Source of the DNA: Membranipora membranacea
Lineage: Eukaryota > Bryozoa > Gymnolaemata > Cheilostomatida > Membraniporidae
DNA: 60,000 nt
Assembly: GCA_914767715.1 (NCBI GenBank)
Contig: OU612065.1
Span: 17,486,001 to 17,546,000 of the forward strand
Direction of reading: 5' to 3'
The notes under the pieces were generated by a model that was given only the letters and a program-made list of their open reading frames with translations, was not told where the DNA came from and made no database searches. Below, one piece after another: positions 12,772 to 24,481 of this stretch. The position numbers and the translations under genes are program-made. The first letter of the stretch is position 1, and each line of letters starts with the position of its first letter.

Positions 12772-13659
12772 ATGCCCGAAAAATCCCTTGTAACAACGTC
12801 ACGCAAGGATAAGTTCTATAACTGCCATATTATGAAAAATGACAGATCACTAAGGTCAGGTCCAACATTTCACCCTGATAAATTTATTTCCTCAGACGTT
12901 AGTACCATGGAGAAATACAATCAGATAAAGACTCTACTCAAAGCTCACCAAAAGATCCACAATAAGAAACAAATGAAATTGTGTATGAAGCTGCCGGAGT
13001 CTGCCGCCAAATTCTTTTGTTTAGCTATTAATGCACGAGTTGGATTTCTCTATGATTACGGAGCGTTGTGTGTCGAATGTGCTCAACAAATTGCCCGGGA
13101 TCTGTCGCAAAATATTGAAGGCTTGGAAGACCTAATAACTGTAGAATTTGGACTGGATATTCTATTTGTTAGACCTGGAAAGTTGATGGAACAGTTGAAT
13201 CAGGATACCACCTGCTTTATTGATGTTGGAGGCTCTGCACCAACACTTATGCTAGAGAAACCTAAGGATCTAGCTCGTTTAAAGCATAGAATCACGAACT
13301 TGGTATTAGAAGAGGAGAAGAATAAGGAGCAAATGCTAATATTGGACACTGCAGAATTTCTCTCTGGGCCAACTGTGTTTGGACTTCTCATTGGATATCC
13401 AATTAGCTACTATATAGAATCAGATAGAAATAGTCTCTGTAACACACCTCTTGCTGTGTCGAAATGCATAGTCAATATTGAGAAGCAAGAACTGACAGTA
13501 TGTGCATTTTCATGTCCTGTGTCAGTTGTGAATGGAAACTCGGATATATCTGATATGATTACAAACTGGAAGCTCAAAATAGAAGAAGCTTTTGTCAACG
13601 CAGGGATATGTTGCAGTGTGAACACGACCATTGCCTCCTTTGATGCATTGACACTTTGA
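12772..13659 (+). CDS. C1orf74/UPF0739-like protein, single exon, 295 aa
   Basis: This is an uninterrupted frame of 295 codons from the first in-frame ATG (MPEKSL) to TGA. The frame is open about 10 codons further upstream without an ATG. The N-terminal 50 residues are basic and polar; the rest is a mixed alpha/beta globular protein. Features that recall the UPF0739 (DUF4504) family, of unknown function, are FLYDYGAL, FIDVGGSAP, and a C-terminal GYPISYY followed by LCNTPLAV, similar to the GYP-x-Y then NCL-xx-PL pattern I know from vertebrate C1orf74. Length (family about 270) and compact structure fit. No catalytic motif is evident. The family assignment rests on remembered motifs, not a search, so treat it as probable. 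It lies between the endonuclease gene and the oxidoreductase gene, with no sign of co-transcription. Confidence 0.65.
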   Translation: MPEKSLVTTSRKDKFYNCHIMKNDRSLRSGPTFHPDKFISSDVSTMEKYNQIKTLLKAHQKIHNKKQMKLCMKLPESAAKFFCLAINARVGFLYDYGALCVECAQQIARDLSQNIEGLEDLITVEFGLDILFVRPGKLMEQLNQDTTCFIDVGGSAPTLMLEKPKDLARLKHRITNLVLEEEKNKEQMLILDTAEFLSGPTVFGLLIGYPISYYIESDRNSLCNTPLAVSKCIVNIEKQELTVCAFSCPVSVVNGNSDISDMITNWKLKIEEAFVNAGICCSVNTTIASFDALTL

Positions 13660-13813
13660 TAATATTATGCTTATCTATATTTAATGATGTAGTTAAAAAG
13701 TTGGTCAATTGGTCAAGACACCTTGTGTGGTTCTGCCCGTGATTATTCTTCACCCTTTGATGTGTTTCTTTGATTTCTCGATGTTGCGCCGTTTTGTTAG
13801 AGTTTCTCTACGC

Positions 13814-13819
13814 AATAAA
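13814..13819 (+). terminator. AATAAA polyadenylation signal
   Basis: A canonical hexamer lies about 155 bp after the stop codon of the UPF0739-like gene, on the same strand and before the next gene. Position and context fit a 3' end signal. Confidence 0.55.
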
Positions 13820-14229
13820 TAACACCCAAGAGCATAAGTTCTTGTTGTCAATGGTCAGACCACGTATCTTTAGCAAAATTGGAGTATGGTAGCACTGAAT
13901 AAACCTCTTGTTCAATAGCCAGATGGTTATTGTGTGAGTGTGGGTATATTGATATTATAATGGTAGGTGAACCACATCATGCACATAGAGAAGGTACACG
14001 CACAATCCCCATCATCCCCGTCTGTAGTTATGTTCATAACATAGATGTCAATGTATTAGGTGTCTGTCGTCTGTTTGTCTGTTAGGTGTTGCCATCAGAG
14101 AACATCAGTGCCAATGCTAAACCTCCCTGGGTTTGCAGTCTATCAATAGAATTTTAGTCCGGTATTTATTCTTGGATGGTGATAATAAACTTGCCAGTTA
14201 CTTTTGACAGGCAGTCAGTTGATAGGGTG

Positions 14230-14262
14230 ATGCTAACTTCTGCACCTTATGATGGCAGCTGA
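14230..14262 (+). promoter_or_regulatory. Out-of-frame upstream ORF overlapping the oxidoreductase start
   Basis: An ATG 22 bases before the chosen start opens a 10-codon frame ending in TGA at 14260-14262, which overlaps the main ATG at 14252. If the transcript starts upstream of it, this could lower initiation at the main start. This is inferred from sequence only. Confidence 0.35.
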
Positions 14263-17200
14263 GAACGTAGGAAAGATTGTTATTGTTGGCGGAGGGATCA
14301 TTGGATGCTCTATTGCGTACCATCTCACAGAGCTCGGTGTGCCCTGTACTCTGGTGGAACGCTGTTCTATAGCCTGTGCAGCTTCAGGCAAAGCTGGTGG
14401 ATTTCTAGCAAGGTGAGGTCTTATTCTTTGTAAACGAGCTGCTAAAATTATCTTCAAATAATTGAAGCAGGCATCAATGACAACTGCGTCCGAGGCTGTG
14501 TGTGGCAAGTTTTGCGGCAAGTTGTGCAAGGTTTTTTCGTTTTAGTCTATGCCAGAAAAAAACATTCTATGATTAATGGTTGTGTGCTACACTACGAAGA
14601 AAATACATAAACACAGATAATCCCTCCTGGACTTTCCATTAATAGTGAGGTCTGATTTCCTGTTGATCTTAATTTAATGAATAATGAAACTACTGGCGTG
14701 GTTTTATAGCTATAAGAAAGATTGATTGTGTAAAATATACCTTGTAAAAAGATTGCGGTTATTCAATTTATGTGATCTCGGCCAGAATTTTGACATATTT
14801 TTGCCACTTCTTGCACGCAGAATTAATAACCTGTTCTGAAATAGAAGAAAAGATGTGGGGCAATTCGTTGATTTAATTTCTTACCTTGATTTTACACAGG
14901 ACCTGGTGTGATGGGAATGCCACAGGGCTACTAGCTCGTGCCAGTTTCGATCTGCACAAGAAATACGGCAGCATGTTTGACTGTGACTACAGGGCAATGG
15001 ATACTGTTGAGGTACACAAATTACTGATAGCTCATTAGCTGAGCATCAAAAGACATTTCTCACATCTATAGCTAAGCGGCATAACTCACAGTATAAATGC
15101 TATTCGACATGTTCAAGAAATGAAATATTTACATATTTCTGAAAATCAGATCACCTTGTACAAACTGGGTAGCACGGTTTTGATACCATAATTTGACACT
15201 GCTCTGTTAAAATCAGATTGAAGCACATGTGTATAAACCATAGACTTAATAGACTTATTAAGTCTATGGTATAAACTGAGAAGTTTTGACATGACCACTA
15301 CCTGGCTTCAAAAATGTGTGCTACTGCTATCAGGATGCTACCTGCTTAGAGTTAGATAAAAATGATGGATGCAACAGACTCTGTATCAGAAAACTGGCAT
15401 ATCTATTGGTACATACATGGGTGTATTTGAGCATTCAGTTTGATGGCGTGTAGGGTTGAAACAAAATGAGACAAGCCACAACTTGTTTCAAGCGCTATCA
15501 ACATGTATTTTGTTTTAGATCACGGTTAAGGAAAATAATCAAGGCAAGACTAAGCCACAGAATATACCGGACTGGCTTGATGAACAGACTGTTACGGATA
15601 GTAAGAGCATTGGTAATAAAACTAACACTGCTCAGGTGAGCCCATCTATATGGCAGGAGCAAGAGTCTCCTATATGTACAATATAAGCCTGCGATAAGTG
15701 ATCAGTGAAATCAACTGAGCGTCAGTTTCCTCTATTCCCGAATGAATAATCTGTCAATTGATTGCTAGACTTTTTAATACACATCAGCGGTCTATTTTAC
15801 TGCATGTCTTGGCATAAGCCACTGGAAATTGCTGATATTTCGCAAAAATAGAAAGAAATTGTTTATCAGGAGCTTTAACTGAAATCAATCACTGTAAACC
15901 TAAAGTGACAGTCCTACTAGGCCATGTTTGGTAAGGTTTTAAAGATCTCAGGCTGAAAAGTCATTAGGGCATACGAAATAAAACAGCCTGCAAACCTAAT
16001 TGCAGTAAAACTGTTGCGAAGTCTGAAAATTGGGATCATAGTGGGTCGTAGTGATTTATTGCCTCCCCTGACCACTGTGATATATTGCCTCCCCTGACCA
16101 CTGTGATCCACTATGAGCCTTGCTGAAATAATCCCAAAAAAAACTAATTGCTATTTTCCACAATTTTCATTTTTATTATCTTTTTATTTGCCCTATGAAC
16201 TCACAATATTTGATTTACTAGGGTAATATATCCACTTTTCTAATAGGACTGACCCTTTATACTGTCAAAGCAATATGTAAAAGTAGGGCTCTAATCGCAA
16301 TGTAATGCAGAACTGCAGGATGTCACCAGATTATCCCTTGGTTGGTTTACATTTGGCACACAGAGAAAATATTCACTGCGCATTTTCTGGTTACAGCCAG
16401 CTTATTATTTCTGGGTAAAAATTTCGAGTTATGCAGTGATCCATGAGATATCACTGTGGACAACAAACCTCCCCCCTCCTTACATGCCCATTGTGGATGA
16501 AACCTTATGGTAATATTAACCTAGTGTTTCACATTTTGCTGAACTATCTTACTTGTTTTGTGCTCAGGTTCATCCAAAGAAATTAGCTGAGTGTTTTATC
16601 AAGTCTGCTCAGAAGAAAGGATGTGAGGTTATCATTGATCAAGTGACCGGCGTAGAATTCTCTGATACAGATAAATCACTCGTTACTTCTGTGAAGTTAT
16701 CTGTGAGTGGTAGAATAGATATTCTCGCATGATTAGCTACTAGATTACCCACTATACCTACTTCATAGGAACAGAGCGTATTCCCACGCTTGCAGAGCAG
16801 CCTGTGAAGAGCTTAGGAAGATGGTATAGTTTACCGATCACAGACAGGTTTCGCGGAAACGAGGTGAAAAAGCAACTCATTACAGGGCTGGACGCGATTG
16901 AAAAATGTGGTCTGTCTGGCAAATACAAAGCCTGGATTCTCAACTTTGCACTCATGCCTCGAATTCTGTGGCCTCTGACAGTTTATGATATTCCGCTAAC
17001 ACCAGTTGAGAGAATGGAGCAAATGATTAACAAGCACATGCGTAAGTGGCTTGGAGTTCCAAGGAGCTTCAACACTAATGCACTGTATGCCAGTTCGTTT
17101 ACTCTTTCACTACCTATGAAATCGCTTGTGGAAGAGTACAAAACATCAAAGGCGAGACTGGATATGATGTTGAACGAGTCACCAGACCAGGTGATAAGGG

Positions 17201-20200
17201 AATGTGCTCCAACACTTGACACTGGTAAAAAATGGTCTGTCACAGAGACTGTCAGAGATGCCAAATCTCGACTGGAGATAAGTGAGATTGTGGGTGCTGT
17301 GACAACTGCACGTCATGGCATCGGCTGGGAAGCAAACCGGTGGTTCTCAAAGGAAAGCCCAAAGGTTAGACGGGAGATGGTAGTTGATGAGGTGCGCAAG
17401 ATGGAAGAGGAGCGCCGCCAGACACAAGCTGTAGGCCAAGCCCAACAAGGCAGGTGGACTTGTTGGGAGTCTGTTGAGCAGCGTCAGCTCAAATGGACAG
17501 AATTGTGGTCGATGGAGCCACAAAGGATCAGCTTTCTGGTTGGTGCAGCTTATGATCAACTACCGACCCCGGCAAACCTGGAACGCTGGAATTTGACCGA
17601 GAACTCGAAATGCGCCGAGTGCTCGGCTAAGGGCACACTTCGACATATACTGTCGAATTGCCAACAGAGCCTGGGAAGATACACGTATAGGCATAATCAA
17701 GTCCTGAAAGTGTTGTGTAAATATGTCACGGAGAAGTGTGAATATGCTAATGCTGGTGGTGAAGCGCGTGAAAAGATTTTGCGCAAAAAGGGATTGATGA
17801 ACAGCGGAGAATGGCAGGTGAGATGCGACCTCACAGAGCAGCTCAGCATGCCACAGCATATTGTGATCACGAACCAAAGACCAGACTTAATTGTTTGGTC
17901 TGACAAAGAAAAAGCACTAATACTGATGGAATTGACGGTGCCTTGGGAAGAAAATCTCTCATATGCGCATGAGAGAAAACTGACAAGATACGAAGATCTG
18001 GTCACACAATGCCAAGACAAAGGTTGGAATTGCGAATTATTCGCAGTGGAAGTTGGCTGCCGTGGATTCATGGCTAGATCAGCTACCAAATTTCTGACCA
18101 GAGTTGGGCTTTCAGGAAGAGCACTCAAACAAGCCACAAAAAGCATAGTACATGAGGCAGAAAGCGCATCTGCATGGATATGGCAACAGCACTGTGTGAA
18201 GACAAAAGCTAAGTAATCCTATTACTTATAAGCTGGGGTTTAACACACTCACTTTGTTTTGTGGAGTTGGCCAGCATTTAATTCCTTTTGTTATAATCCT
18301 TGTAAGGATTAGAATGAGGGGATTAAGTGATGATAAGCAAATTGCTTGGGGTAGAAGGCTAAGCAAGATTATGCCTTTAATACTCAAATTAAAGTAGTTT
18401 AATCTCTGCAGAGTGAAAATCAAAGTGAGTCTGAGTTAGATCTAAGGTTTTACAAACATAGGATTAAAAGCTTGGCCCTCGCATAAAAGGCAGGCAGAGC
18501 GAGACAGGAAATCACAGTCAGCCCACTGGCTGTAGCGCAAACAAGTCATCTCTCTGACTTGTGTATGAGTTGTACTATGCTCAATGTGGTGAATTTGAGT
18601 AGCGAACGAGTGGCACGAGGGGCGGGTGCCTTGACGATAGCGACTTTGCGCCGATGAGTTGATGGAAAGCAAACCTCCCTGCACTGGTTTGGCTTAGAGT
18701 ATAAGCATGAGAGTGATGGGGCGAACATTGTTGCACTGAAACAATGAAGAGTTGGCAGCCTCCCTGGTTGCGCAACAGCGTAAACACACCAATTATGTCA
18801 AACCACCGAAACTGACAAAATGCACTGAGGGATCGAAGAGATTGATTGAGATGCTCAGCAACACACAGGGGTGGCTTCATGCTGCTGGGGCCGGCCATGA
18901 GGAGGTTGTACTAGAGAAGGCCTCGAAACAGCGTTTGACTCATGGTTTCTAGCTGAAGACCTGTGTGTTGTGCAGTGGTACGCGCACCACTGTATGTTGT
19001 ATCACTTTACAGTTAGTGGGCTGTTCCAACTAGTTCAATATCAATGAAAAACTGAATACTGTTAGGAGATCCGATTATTTTTTATTGATAGATCAATACA
19101 GAGTAACATAGATTTGGTTGGGAGTAATTCATCTTTTAAGTTACCACTCTAAATTCAATTATCTTCAATAAAATTGCCTTAAACGGTCCACAGACCAGCT
19201 AGAAAACCTGAGCTAGTAAAAACAAAATAGAGCTTGAATTCTGAAATTTAAATTCATTTGTCATTGATGGCTACAACATAATTTCCAGTGCTTGCACATA
19301 CGCATCCTGACTTTATTTTTCACTTATTACAGGGAGATAGATCTATTCCATGTGATGTACTGGTATTAGCTATGGGCCCGTGGACTAACACTGCCAGTGA
19401 CTGGTTTGATCACTCACTACCGATGATAACATCAGAGAGGGCTCATAGTGTGGTCTTGTCTACGGAATGTGACATTCCTGCTCAGGCTCTCTTTGTGGAA
19501 TACACTGAAATGTCCGGTATGTTGGTATACTTGACATTCTTAGTTTAACCGCTTAAACTATGTCGTGATAGCTGGTAGTAGCATTTCATTACCAACTAAC
19601 AAAGTGGAAAGTGGTTGATAATGAAATACTACTACCAGCTATCCCGACAAAGTCTAAGCACTTAAACTATGACATCGCTAGTTGTGTTGTTGTCAGTGTC
19701 ACCTACCTTGTTCCTCTCAGGGACCAGTATGATGGTGGCAGAGAAGTAGGTTACTTTGCCCTATCAGGATTGATGTAGAATGTGGTGTAAGATTTACTGG
19801 AGATTAGATCCTCCATGTAAATCTCACGTGTGCCTGTGTGTAAGCACTACCAGCAACTAAAACATTGCATATCAGTTACAGGCATGGGCAATTTTGTCTA
19901 GGGTTAAAGGGGTGGCATCGCTTTAGTTCCGCTGTAAAATATAATTTATATTTGCATTCTAAAATTTATTGAAAAATCTAGGCTGTTTTAACCAGTAAGA
20001 GACATCTGACTATGAAAGACATGATTATATTTGGTTGATACGCTGAGAACACATGTTTAATTATTCGCACTGCTGCAGAGAGGATGATTCCTCTGATGAG
20101 ATGCATCAGCACATTTATACTGTTGTTGAATTAATTCTGACTTGGTCACATGATAAGGACATCATCATTTACAGCCATAATCACTGTATCTGTTTTAGGG

Positions 20201-20891
20201 GCGTATCGTTACCCCGAGGTGTACCCCAGACCTGATGGTACAGTGTACATTTGTGGTTATTGTGACAATGAACCTTTACCTGAAAGGGCAGATCTGATTG
20301 TACCGAACCAAGAATCTCTACAGGGCATAAACAATATCAGCAAACACATATCTCCTCTGCTTATTGGTAAGAGCACCATGTATCCTCTGACAATTCTCAG
20401 TAACATCCATTTGAACATATGTGCACCCCACGAAGATTGTAGCTCATATGATAGTTTGAATAAAAAATTTAAATTGTGTTTAAAATTTTATGAATGATAT
20501 GAGAATGAGAATGATATCTCCTCAAAGTTTATTTACAAGTAGGACATTCCATAGTGACCATTAGCTTTTATGATTTTGCTACATGTTGAGATTTACTGCA
20601 GTCAGGGTGTAGTGAATTCAGTTTCATAGGCTTGTGTTCTCAAAGTTCTTGATTCTTTATTTGATAGACTCTAAACTGACTGTCGGACAGGCCTGCTATC
20701 TCCCAATGCCTCCAGGAAACAGTCCAATTATCGGCAAACTACCGGCCTCCAAGAGTGTGTACATGGCAGCTGGTCATTACTGCTGGGGAATTCTCACCTC
20801 TCCAGCTACTGGTAAAGGTTTGGCTGAGCTCATAGTCAATGGTAAAAGTGATATAGACTTGTCTGCTTTTGACCCGGCAAACTTCATCTAA
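14252..20891 (+). CDS. FAD-dependent oxidoreductase, DAO fold (seven exons, 366 aa)
   Basis: Exons: 14252-14412, 14900-15011, 15519-15635, 16568-16702, 19333-19516, 20199-20366, 20668-20891. All junctions are GT-AG and the phases agree. The N-terminus KIVIVGGGIIGCSIAYHL is a Rossmann dinucleotide-binding motif with the ribose-binding acidic residue in LVE. VLVLAMGPWTN follows in the middle. The C-terminal HYCWGILTSPATGKGLAEL is the typical second FAD-contacting segment of the D-amino-acid-oxidase superfamily. Length and layout resemble the small eukaryotic group that includes S. pombe C1F5.03c and yeast TDA3, whose substrate is not settled. No signal peptide or transmembrane segment is seen. 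Intron 4 (2.6 kb) carries an R2-like retroelement remnant in the sense direction, and intron 5 starts with a MITE 25 bp after the donor. Confidence 0.92.
15239..15268. repeat. 30-bp near-palindrome with perfect 8-bp flanking duplication
   Basis: The 13-bp arm CATAGACTTAATA, a 4-base centre and its exact reverse complement are bracketed by GTATAAAC on both sides (15231-15238 and 15269-15276). It lies in intron 2 of the oxidoreductase gene. Its arms match the palindrome at 9881-9916. Confidence 0.75.
16744..18995 (+). mobile_element. 5'-truncated R2-like non-LTR retrotransposon (RLE type), 3' part with intact ORF
   Basis: An uninterrupted frame runs from 16744 to TAA at 18214-18216 (490 sense codons). 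It begins in the region just after the reverse-transcriptase palm (PVKSLGRWY, a segment I associate with this element group). A C-x2-C-x7-H-x4-C zinc finger follows (CAEC ... H ... C, codons near 17609-17660), then a PD-(D/E)xK restriction-like endonuclease site, RPDLIVW with MELTVPW (near 17880-17945). This C-terminal order is that of R2/NeSL-type elements. The RT palm itself is missing, so the copy cannot be autonomous. About 0.7 kb of non-coding sequence follows, including a short foldback (CAGTGGT and ACCACTG near 18974). The right boundary is approximate. The element sits in intron 4 of the oxidoreductase gene, sense orientation. Confidence 0.8.
19542..19668. mobile_element. Short inverted-repeat MITE, copy 2
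   Basis: About 55 bp at each end are inverted copies of each other: AGTTTAACCGCTTAAACT on the left, a close match on the right, and GATAGCTGGTAGTAG in both arms. It belongs to the family of 3586-3693. It lies in intron 5 of the oxidoreductase gene, 25 bp after the exon 5 donor. It is almost entirely terminal repeat with no coding capacity. Confidence 0.75.
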
Positions 20892-21092
20892 ATGAAAAGG
20901 CTATTTATCTTGTGCAAGCACCCGGTGCCTTTTTAACAGTCATTAATTTTTTATGATCTTATAGTTTTTTTCTTACTCAAGTGATCCATGCTATGGATCT
21001 TGTTTTTCCACCGATCTCGTGCTTGGAAAATATTGATACGATAATATTGTAGCACTACCGAGGTTGTCATAAATTTGGCTGCATGGCAGTAT

Positions 21093-23890
21093 TATTTAGG
21101 ATAGGATAGGATTTAGGATGGAGAATTTATTCTGTCTCTGCCAAGTGGTTAAGAAATAAAAGCGTCTGTTGAGCTCATAATAAAAATATTAAAATACTGT
21201 ATAATATAAAAATGTTGCAGTGTTGTACTGTTATAAAGTGATACTCAGAAAAATGTTTTATTTAAAAATTTGATGCATTGTGCTCTAAAACAGCACTTCA
21301 AGGCACGGTAGCGCCCTAAAGGTAGCTTATCTAGCTCAAAAAGAGGGTCATTCTCAGTGGCGTACATTCAAAGGCACTTATGGTGAAAACAACGTTCATA
21401 GATATCAGATATGTTGGAGAATCTGCATCCTGCTAGATAACCTGCTGTGGAGATCACATTGTCAATAGATATTTCACATGAATTGGACATTTTATGACCA
21501 AAAACAGTGCACAGATGGTAAATAAAAACGCACTCAATGAAGGTGACATAGCATCTCAATCTGATTGGTTTAGGCACTTTGAGGAATGATAGATGTTTCA
21601 TAATAAAAAGCCGTTTTCTAGCTTTCCTAACAACAGACTGGGTATGATCTTTAAAAGTGAGCTTTGAGTCAATAGAAGTGCCAAGGTATACAAATTGATC
21701 GACTCGTTGAACCTCAGTACCCTTAATGATGATGTTATCACAGCTTGGATTATCACGTTTGTAACTAATAATCATTTCCTTTGTTTTTGTGACATTTAGT
21801 ATGAGGTCATTGGCACAAAACCAGTCAGTGAGGAATTCCGCAGCTGAGTCCAGTGTTGATGGTGTCTTAGGTGTGCAGAGCTCTAATAGGATAGTGTCAT
21901 CTGCATATTTGATCAGGTGGTAGTTACCATATGGTGGTAAAGGCATATTCTGGACATATATGAAGAATAGCAGTGGGCTCCAGACGCACCCCTGTGGACT
22001 GCCAGTGGATGTTGTTTTGACAGCAGAGAATTGACCTTTAACTTCCACTTTTTGTCTCCTATCTGTCAGGAAGTTGTATATAAGGTTGATGATGTTGCCG
22101 CGTAGGGGGGAATTTACGAGTTGGTCTATCAGCGTATTGGGGCTAATGGTGTCAAAAGCACTCGTAAAATCAACAAACAAGCAGTGTACATAGTTTTTGG
22201 AGTTGGAGTCAAGATGTTTAGTAACTATACCAAGTAACATCGCTAGTGCATCCTCTGTAGACCTGCGCTCTCTGTAGGCGAACTGGGACTTGTCCGTCAT
22301 ACAGCCAGATATCATAGGTTTGGTGACCCTCTCAAATGTTTAGCCACGATAGACGTAAGGGCCACTGGTCGATAATCCTTGGCTACATTGGCAGTGTTTG
22401 ATTTAGGAATTGGTTTTATTATAGCGTTTTTCCATATCAGTGGAAACTCACCCAGCTTGATGCAGCTGTTGAATAGATCACAGAGAGGTTGACTCAGAGA
22501 ATGTGCCGCCATCTTCAGCACCCTGCCAGGAATACCATCTGGCCCCGGACTTTTCTTTGGGTCTGTTTGACGTAGACATTTGATGACCTCATCTACGCGT
22601 ATCTCAGGACACCCGTCACTTTCCGCTGGTGGTAATACTGGAGGTGGCAGTACCTTCTCAAAGCGTAGATAAAAATCATTGAATGTCGGGATCAACGTTA
22701 CACTCTTTCGCTGGTTGTTTATTGATTTTAAAAAGCTTTTTCAGCTGCTGCCATGATCGTTTATTGCTAGTTTTAAACTCTTCGGCTACGTGCTTAGCAT
22801 GAGATCTTTTTGAAGCTCTTATTTCTCTCTGGATCTCAGCTTTGAGGGATTGGAGTTTGTATAAATCTCGATCTTTGAGTGCAGCAGACCGAGCATTGAA
22901 GAGCGACCTGATTTTACCATTCACCCAAGATTTGTCATTAGAAATGACCCTGTTGACCGTTGGTATACAATCGTCTAGGCAGAAGGCTAGGTAGTCTGTG
23001 ATGATTTCAGCATGTTCAGACACATTACTGACTTGGCTTGTCAACACTTTCCAGTCAGTCGTTTCGATTGCACAAAGCAGCTTTTCGGTGTTCTCCTCAT
23101 TCCATACTCTGACTAGAACCTTGACTTTCTCAGATAGCTGTTTACTAATATATAAAGGCTTATATTTAGGAATGAGCAGGATAGGGTTATGATCTGAACT
23201 ACCTAGTCTATTTATTTTATAGTTTTTATAAGCATTTTTCAGCTTTACAAAACATTTATCAAGAGTTTTCTCCTTTCTTGTGTAACAGGTGATCTGCTGA
23301 TGATATTTGGGTAGTCGAATGTTCACATGGTTTAGATCACCTAATGCTATGAAGGTCGAATTTGGGTTCAGTTTTTCCAGTACATCTATTTGTGTGCGTC
23401 TCTCATTAGATGTTTCCTTGGCAACCTCGGTGGGCGTGGCTCCAAATACTGTAGCGTAGATTAGCAGAACGGTTATTGACGAAACCTCCCGAGGTGACCA
23501 GAATGGTCTGAGATTAATAGCCGTTGTTTCTAAATGTTGACTTGAATGGGTCAATATGATGTTATATGAATCGCACCAAACCTTATTTATGTACAACAAT
23601 AATCCTCCACCTATTAATTTATTGGTCTTAATCACGTCCCTATCCGCTCTTATGAAATAATCCTCTAGGGCTATCTGAGTGTCCAAGAAGTTTTCTGTCA
23701 GCCATGACTCAGTTATTGCAATCAAGCAGCAATTTTGCAATAATTTGGTGGTTAGAAGGGCCTTTAGCTCATCTATCTTATTATACAGACGATTGGTGTT
23801 TGCTAGAAGTATAGATGGTAAGGCCGCTTTGATCTTTCCTTTGAATTTGAGGTCTCTGAGTTGAAATGTAGTTTGATATATTTTTCATTT
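21093..23890 (-). mobile_element. Defective CR1/jockey-like non-LTR retrotransposon
   Basis: On the minus strand, part of an apurinic-like endonuclease domain comes first (PSILLANTNRLYNKIDEL, then IAITESWL, ALGDLNHV and SDHNP). The reverse transcriptase follows: KSPGPDGIPG, AFDTISPNTL, TGSPQGCVWSPLL, KYADDTILLE and FVYLGTSIDSKLTF. The frame shifts near 22,685 and again near 22,340. An in-frame TGA at 21368-21370 interrupts the tail; the same frame then continues (NDPLFELDKLPLGRYRALKC) to a second TGA at 21245-21247. The 3' end carries a short GGATA-type tandem repeat (about 21093-21120), as CR1-like elements often do. The 5' end is probably truncated near 23,890, where the frame closes. It is a dead copy between the oxidoreductase and NIPBL 3' ends. 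Confidence 0.88.
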
Positions 23891-24481
23891 TGAAAAACGG
23901 AAAGTTCTGCATTGACCTATTCCTAGTCCTCAAAATCTGTCAGAGCTTCCATTTCACAGCTCAATATAAGTGCAATATTTTTTTTAACCAGCCGATATTT
24001 TGGCGGAGTTGATTGTATGGTCGACTTTTTGTAATATGAACACTCTATTTGCAATAAACTTTGAAAAAATACTGTAAACAACATACTGTGATGGACAGTA
24101 ACCTACTGCACTGAAAGTCAGACAGTAAAAAGTCAGTGTAAAATATGAAAACTCGGGCAACATAAGCCTAATTTGTAAAAAAACGAACGCTTTATACATG
24201 AGGGGGAAATGCATATTATTGCATATCATGGTTGTGGCAATTACGAACGTGTAAAATGAAATTGTAGGAATGGAGTGAAAATAAAATGCGTTTATGTACA
24301 ACAAAATATCCCAGTGGATAAAATTAAACTAAATATAGGCTCTATATACAAACAAGATTAAATGGGAATACTTGATGACATAGGTAACCATATTTCATTG
24401 AAATAACAATAATTACTGAGTATTTATGGACATAAAACTGTCCTCATAGATTTTGGTAAAGTGTCAGAGAGAAAACAATTC

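Noticed and set aside
17697-18146. 149-codon minus-strand ORF
   Set aside because: Antisense shadow of the R2-like retroelement reading frame.
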